Shown: positions 1 to 7,196 of the stretch, piece after piece | Layout of the letters: each line of letters begins with the position of its first letter | How positions within the stretch are numbered: the stretch's first letter is position 1 | DNA from: an uncultured Bacteroides sp. | GTDB lineage: Bacteria; Bacteroidota; Bacteroidia; Bacteroidales; Bacteroidaceae | Direction: 5' to 3' | DNA length: 7,196 bases | Assembly: GCA_900557355.1 (NCBI GenBank) | Contig: USSR01000358.1 | Location: forward strand, 1 to 7,196 | Translations under genes and position numbers: made by a program | Notes under the pieces: generated by a model | Databases searched by the model: none | What the model was told of the DNA's origin: nothing | Seen by the model: only the letters and a program-made list of their open reading frames with translations

Positions 1-15
1 AGGTTAACAAAGGTT

Positions 16-42
16 GGAGTACAGCGGTACTCCTTTTTTTTT
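16..42 (+). terminator. Rho-independent terminator of an upstream gene
   Basis: A perfect 7-bp stem, GGAGTAC (16-22) pairing with GTACTCC (27-33), encloses the tetraloop AGCG and is followed directly by nine T residues (34-42). This is a textbook intrinsic terminator for plus-strand transcription. The gene it ends lies left of the window; a TAA at 5-7 could be its stop codon, but the frame cannot be checked. It also insulates the gene at 156-533 from upstream transcription. Confidence 0.9.
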
Positions 43-49
43 CCATACG

Positions 50-81
50 TTTGGAATATCCTCGTAAAAGGCTTTTCTTTG
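50..81 (+). promoter_or_regulatory. Candidate Bacteroidetes-type promoter for the NTF2-like gene
   Basis: TTTG at 50-53 is followed after 20 bp by TTTCTTTG at 74-81. The known Bacteroides consensus is a -33 TTTG and a -7 TAnnTTTG separated by about 19-21 bp, so the spacing fits and only the A of the -7 box is missing. It lies just after the terminator and would start transcription near position 88, giving a leader of roughly 70 nt before the ATG at 156. This is a match by eye only. Confidence 0.45.
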
Positions 82-155
82 CCAAGAAATACTGCCTCTA
101 TCCTACCTATTGAACAATTGGGATTCAGGAAAGAAGCTAATAATAAAAAATCGTA

Positions 156-533
156 ATGATAACCATATCCCCAAAAAGTATTGCTCTGCAATTCAACGAA
201 TGCATTACAAATGCCGATCTGAAAGGATTGGCAAATCTAATGACAGAAGATCATGTATTTTGTGATACTGCAAATAATCGAATTAAAGGAAAGGATAACA
301 ATATAGTTCAGGCATGGGAGCCGTTTTTCAATTTTTATCCTGGATACCGGAATATATTTGAAAATATTGTAGCAAGAGGTTCTACCGTGATTATGCAAGG
401 CTACTCGATTTGTTCTGATGAGATACTTAATAATATTTGTGCCATCTGGGTTGCAAAAATTATAGATAATAAGGTTGGTTCATGGCATATATATCCTGAT
501 ACAAAAGAAAATAGAGAAATATTTGACTTGTAA
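156..533 (+). CDS. NTF2/SnoaL-like small domain protein (function unknown)
   Basis: This encodes 125 residues with no signal peptide or membrane segment, so it is probably cytosolic. The pattern is that of the SnoaL/ketosteroid-isomerase-like NTF2 superfamily. An N-terminal helix runs to about residue 30 and continues into the family-typical stretch ADLKGLANLMTEDHVFCD (20-37). A GKDN turn follows at 45-48, then an aromatic region with W54, F57, F58, Y61 and Y64, and C-terminal strands carrying W98, W110 and H111. About 125 residues is normal for a single-domain member, so it looks intact. NTF2-like proteins include isomerases, cyclases, hydrolases and non-catalytic ligand binders, and no feature here identifies a substrate. 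The ATG at 156 is preceded by the A/G-rich stretch AGGAAAGAAG (127-136), rather far upstream for a ribosome binding site. The gene stands alone between a terminator and a palindrome, is visibly more AT-rich than the carbohydrase genes, and converges on them, so it is probably unrelated to glycan use and may have been acquired separately. Confidence 0.75.
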   Translation: MITISPKSIALQFNECITNADLKGLANLMTEDHVFCDTANNRIKGKDNNIVQAWEPFFNFYPGYRNIFENIVARGSTVIMQGYSICSDEILNNICAIWVAKIIDNKVGSWHIYPDTKENREIFDL

Positions 534-608
534 TCTTTTATATCTAAACACAAAGTTTTATTCCTCAACCGATGGTGTCAAACCAATGAAAATCTAAAAT
601 AAGAATAA

Positions 609-712
609 TAGAGGTGGTGTCAAAAGTCTGATTATTGTTCTTGTCATGCTTCGGCTACGCTCAGCATGACAGAACAAAATGATAGCTAAATTTACTTTTG
701 GCACCACCTCTA
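609..712. repeat. 104-bp nested palindrome flanked by TA; MITE-like or bidirectional terminator
   Basis: The outer arms are TAGAGGTGGTGTCAAAAGT (609-627) and its inverse at 694-712. They are 19 bp long, with only a T620/G701 wobble, so an RNA would form an unbroken 19-bp stem. A second inverted repeat is nested inside at 635-677. Both outer ends carry TA (609-610 and 711-712), as expected for a TA target-site duplication. The element has no coding capacity. It fills most of the gap between two convergent genes, ending 9 bp from the GH97 stop codon. It could be a miniature inverted-repeat element mobilised by a related transposase, a dispersed palindromic repeat, or a terminator serving both genes; these are not exclusive. 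The family is not identified. Confidence 0.7.
635..677. terminator. Inner hairpin, possible bidirectional terminator
   Basis: TTGTTCTTGTCATGCT (635-650) pairs with AGCATGACAGAACAA (663-677), giving 15 bp with a one-base bulge around 641 and a 12-nt loop. The GCTTCGGCTACGCTCAGCATGACA core resembles palindromic repeats that recur between genes in many bacterial genomes (from memory, not checked). Neither side has a long T-run directly after the stem. A T-rich stretch follows the outer stem on the minus strand (609 downwards), so termination of the GH97 transcript is plausible but unproven. Confidence 0.4.
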
Positions 713-720
713 ATCATTTA

Positions 721-5396
<4,676 letters not shown>

Positions 5397-5461
5397 GGTT
5401 CTATATCTTTTATAATCTGTTCTTTCTGTAGCGATTATGAACTGAAAAAACAGGGTAGTGG

Positions 5462-5489
5462 TGTATATTGTTTACAAATTATGTATATT
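5462..5489. repeat. Two degenerate repeat-like units next to the array
   Basis: TGTATATT occurs at 5462-5469 and 5482-5489, 20 bp apart, and resembles the CGTATACT centre of the adjacent array, whose first copy of that centre begins 19 bp further on at 5501. These may be decayed copies of the same site on the GH31 side of the array, or chance matches in AT-rich DNA. Confidence 0.3.
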
Positions 5490-5497
5490 CCTAAAAT

Positions 5498-5577
5498 AGT
5501 CGTATACTGAACCTAATTCAGTCGTATACTGAATGCCATTCAGTCGTATACTTAATAGGGTTCAGTCGTATACTGAA
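5498..5577. repeat. Four tandem 22-bp-period palindromic repeats (possible operator array)
   Basis: The 14-bp core AGTCGTATACTGAA occurs at 5498-5511, 5520-5533, 5542-5555 (one change, ACTTAA) and 5564-5577, at an exact 22-bp period. In units 2-4 it expands to the 17-bp palindrome TTCAGTCGTATACTGAA: half-sites TTCAGT and ACTGAA around CGTAT. Unit 1 has ATAGT as its left arm. The bases between units vary (cctaa, tgcca, taggg) while spacing is kept, so half-sites recur about every 11 bp in alternating orientation. Conserved motif, variable linker and helical phasing point to a protein-binding array. The array begins about 100 bp upstream of the GH31 start. Alternatives are a minisatellite or a chain of small RNA hairpins (6-bp stem, 5-nt loop). 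Confidence 0.85.
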
Positions 5578-5749
5578 TAGGGCGTGGTTTAGTGGTATTG
5601 ATAATCAGAAAGTTACAAAAGCCACATTGCCGTTAATAAATTCTAACAAATCTCTGCGATATATAACGCAGCTACTTTATCGCCCTATCACTTTACCCCC
5701 TTACCACTCTTTTCTTTCCAATTTATTTTGAATCAACCCCAATAACCGT

Positions 5750-7192
5750 TTATTCTATTATAATCATGCTCCAGTATTTCAGTGAAGGAAGCGTAAAGGT
5801 TATCGTTCCGTCTTTCTGTTCAAAAGCTAATTCCTGCGAAGCTCCGGCATGTGCGTCTGGAGTAGCCACCCACACTTTGCTCACTTTCCCCGCAACATTC
5901 AACTTCAAGGGCACTTTAGTCACCAACCGTGGTTCGGGCATTGTCCCGTTCAGGTCTCTCCAACTTAAACTGTTTGCACTAAGGAAGTTCAGCAGATGAA
6001 CCACCTGTTTACCGTTCACCCTTCTGGCGAAAGAAGTAATGGCTGATTTCTGTGGTGGCCAAGTGTTCAGATTCAGATTCTTGCTCGCATCCGTACATAC
6101 CAAAGTTACCTCGTCTTCCTCCCCGCCATCGCGAAGAAGATTCTGATAAGCAGTCATAAAGTCATAATAGCGCACAACAGCCGTCTTCAAGGCATCACTC
6201 ATCTGCAAACGGGTATTCGGGAAGTATTCGCTGCACAACATGTGGTCGCCTCCCAATTCTAGGTGCGAACCGCCCAGAGCAAACATCACCGCATCCGTCA
6301 GCAAAATTCCCGGCATATTGAATTCACCGGAACTCTTCTCATAATTCATATAAGCCGCAAACACCGTCTTCAGTGCCTGATTTCCGTACTGATGGTTCGC
6401 TTTCAGGATCGTATATAAGTCCGTGAAATCAGCTTCATCCCCCCAAACTTCATTATACAGGAAGTCGACTTTGCCCGTACCTGCAATCTGGGATGCCCCG
6501 TAGCTACTTACTGCATTCATCACCAGTCGTTTATCAGGATGTTTCCCCTTCATGGCTTCAATAAACGAAACATAAGTCTTAGGCAGATTCACCTTATTCC
6601 CCTTGTAATCATAGCGGTCGCCACGGTTGCCCAACTGGTCTATCTGATAGCCGTCAAAGTCAAGATTGGCATAGACATCATCGTTGCGCTGGGCAATATA
6701 TGCCTGCCACTCGGCATTACCCGGATCGAGCAAATAGATATTGCTTTTCCAACTGTCGGGCAACGTATGGGCATCCTTATCCGTATGTCCTGTGCCTTTA
6801 AAGATGTACCATTCTTCTTTCACACCGTCACCCGCTGCATCATCGAGCGCACCGAAACAAAGATTATAGAACATCGCCTTCATTCCATACGAGTGCTGGA
6901 CGCGGATATAATCCTTTACCGACTGTGTATAGATATCCCGGTTGGCAATATCCTTATATACCGCATCGAGATGTTCGCGCGTACCGCCCAACGGCCAGTG
7001 GTGCTTGTTGTGCCAATCCTGAAACTGCACACCATTGATATGGCAACGGTTCAGAAAAGCCATTTCCTCTTGAATTTTACTTTCCGTTTTAGAAGCGTCG
7101 AAAGTGGCGACAAAGCCATAACGCGGGAAACGTGCCCAGTCGCTGGATACATCGACGGCAATAGTACCGAGAATAACTTCCGTACCGTCTTC
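5750..7192 (-). CDS. GH66 dextranase/cycloisomaltooligosaccharide-type enzyme, 5' truncated in window
   Basis: About 480 codons are readable, to the stop TAA at 5750-5752. The first ATG is at 7063, but the 43 in-frame codons before it also read as GH66 (DVSSDWARFPRYGF), so 7063 is not the true start and the N-terminal part lies beyond the window. An in-frame TAA occupies 7193-7195, one base from the edge: either a nonsense mutation or an edge/sequence error. Numbering from the ATG at 7063, the barrel includes QFQDWHNKHHWP (13-24), the nucleophile D142 in DGYQIDQLGNRGDR and the acid/base E205 in FLYNEVWG; their 63-residue spacing suits GH66. About 320-437 form a C-terminal beta domain. GH66 enzymes cut alpha-1,6 bonds inside dextran, some also forming cyclic isomaltooligosaccharides. 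No obvious extra cyclase-type CBM35 insert is seen between the nucleophile and acid/base, so endo-dextranase is favoured. As the first visible gene of the row, it probably makes oligosaccharides for the GH31 and GH97 enzymes. A signal peptide cannot be seen. Confidence 0.88.
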   Translation of the reverse strand, partial: EDGTEVILGTIAVDVSSDWARFPRYGFVATFDASKTESKIQEEMAFLNRCHINGVQFQDWHNKHHWPLGGTREHLDAVYKDIANRDIYTQSVKDYIRVQHSYGMKAMFYNLCFGALDDAAGDGVKEEWYIFKGTGHTDKDAHTLPDSWKSNIYLLDPGNAEWQAYIAQRNDDVYANLDFDGYQIDQLGNRGDRYDYKGNKVNLPKTYVSFIEAMKGKHPDKRLVMNAVSSYGASQIAGTGKVDFLYNEVWGDEADFTDLYTILKANHQYGNQALKTVFAAYMNYEKSSGEFNMPGILLTDAVMFALGGSHLELGGDHMLCSEYFPNTRLQMSDALKTAVVRYYDFMTAYQNLLRDGGEEDEVTLVCTDASKNLNLNTWPPQKSAITSFARRVNGKQVVHLLNFLSANSLSWRDLNGTMPEPRLVTKVPLKLNVAGKVSKVWVATPDAHAGASQELAFEQKDGTITFTLPSLKYWSMIIIE

Positions 7193-7196
7193 TTAA

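Larger units (their letters stand above)
5397..5749. other. 353-bp intergenic region between GH66 and GH31 genes
   Basis: No convincing coding frame, tRNA or strong intrinsic terminator is visible. The region is AT-rich and dominated by the repeat array at 5498-5577. A small inverted repeat, CTGCG (5654-5658) with CGCAG (5667-5671), has an 8-nt loop but no T-run. On the minus strand no good -33/-7 pair was found. TTTG at 5475-5478, preceded by ATAA, is the best -7 fragment; if real, the first repeat unit would lie over the -33 position, as with activator-dependent promoters. The gap is much longer than the 23 bp between GH31 and GH97, so a separate promoter for that pair is plausible. Confidence 0.6.

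Noticed and set aside
5498..5577. Miniature CRISPR array
   Set aside because: Repeats are palindromic and only 22 bp apart, leaving 5-8 bp of variable sequence, far too short for spacers, and no cas genes are visible.
5498..5577. Plasmid-type iterons of a replication origin
   Set aside because: The 22-bp period is iteron-like, but no replication initiator gene or AT-rich DnaA-box region is present and the context is a chromosomal-type carbohydrase locus.
5654..5671. Terminator after the GH66 gene
   Set aside because: The stem is only 5 bp (CTGCG/CGCAG) with an 8-nt AT loop and no following T-run in either direction.

Overview
The window looks like a chromosomal segment of a gut Bacteroides or close relative. 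Three minus-strand carbohydrase genes (GH66, GH31, GH97) lie in a row, as in a polysaccharide utilisation locus. The complete two have exported-protein N-termini, the ribosome binding sites are weak and A-rich, and a Bacteroidetes-type -33/-7 promoter can be proposed on the plus strand. Species cannot be fixed from this sequence alone.

Layout, left to right. Positions 1-155 begin with a very clear intrinsic terminator for a plus-strand gene lying outside the window, followed by a candidate promoter. Positions 156-533 hold a small, AT-rich plus-strand gene for an NTF2/SnoaL-like protein. Positions 534-720 separate it from the convergent carbohydrase genes and contain a 104-bp nested palindrome (609-712) flanked by TA, which could be a MITE-like element, a bidirectional terminator, or both. 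Positions 721-2874 (minus) encode a SusB-like inverting-type GH97 alpha-glucosidase. Positions 2898-5396 (minus) encode a GH31 alpha-glucosidase, 23 bp upstream of the GH97 gene. Positions 5397-5749 are a 353-bp non-coding gap holding four 22-bp-period repeats of a 17-bp palindrome. Positions 5750-7192 (minus) encode the C-terminal part of a GH66 dextranase or cycloisomaltooligosaccharide-type enzyme, with an in-frame TAA right at the window edge.

Together the three enzymes make a coherent alpha-1,6-glucan (dextran/isomaltooligosaccharide) degradation set. GH66 would cut or cyclise dextran internally, and GH31 and GH97 would release glucose from the resulting oligosaccharides in the periplasm. 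The SusC/SusD transport pair and the regulator expected in such a locus would lie beyond the right edge; that is inference.

The least explained signal is the repeat array at 5498-5577, between GH66 and GH31. Its half-sites fall about every 11 bp in alternating orientation, as expected for an array of sites on one face of the DNA, and its position suggests separate control of the GH31-GH97 pair.
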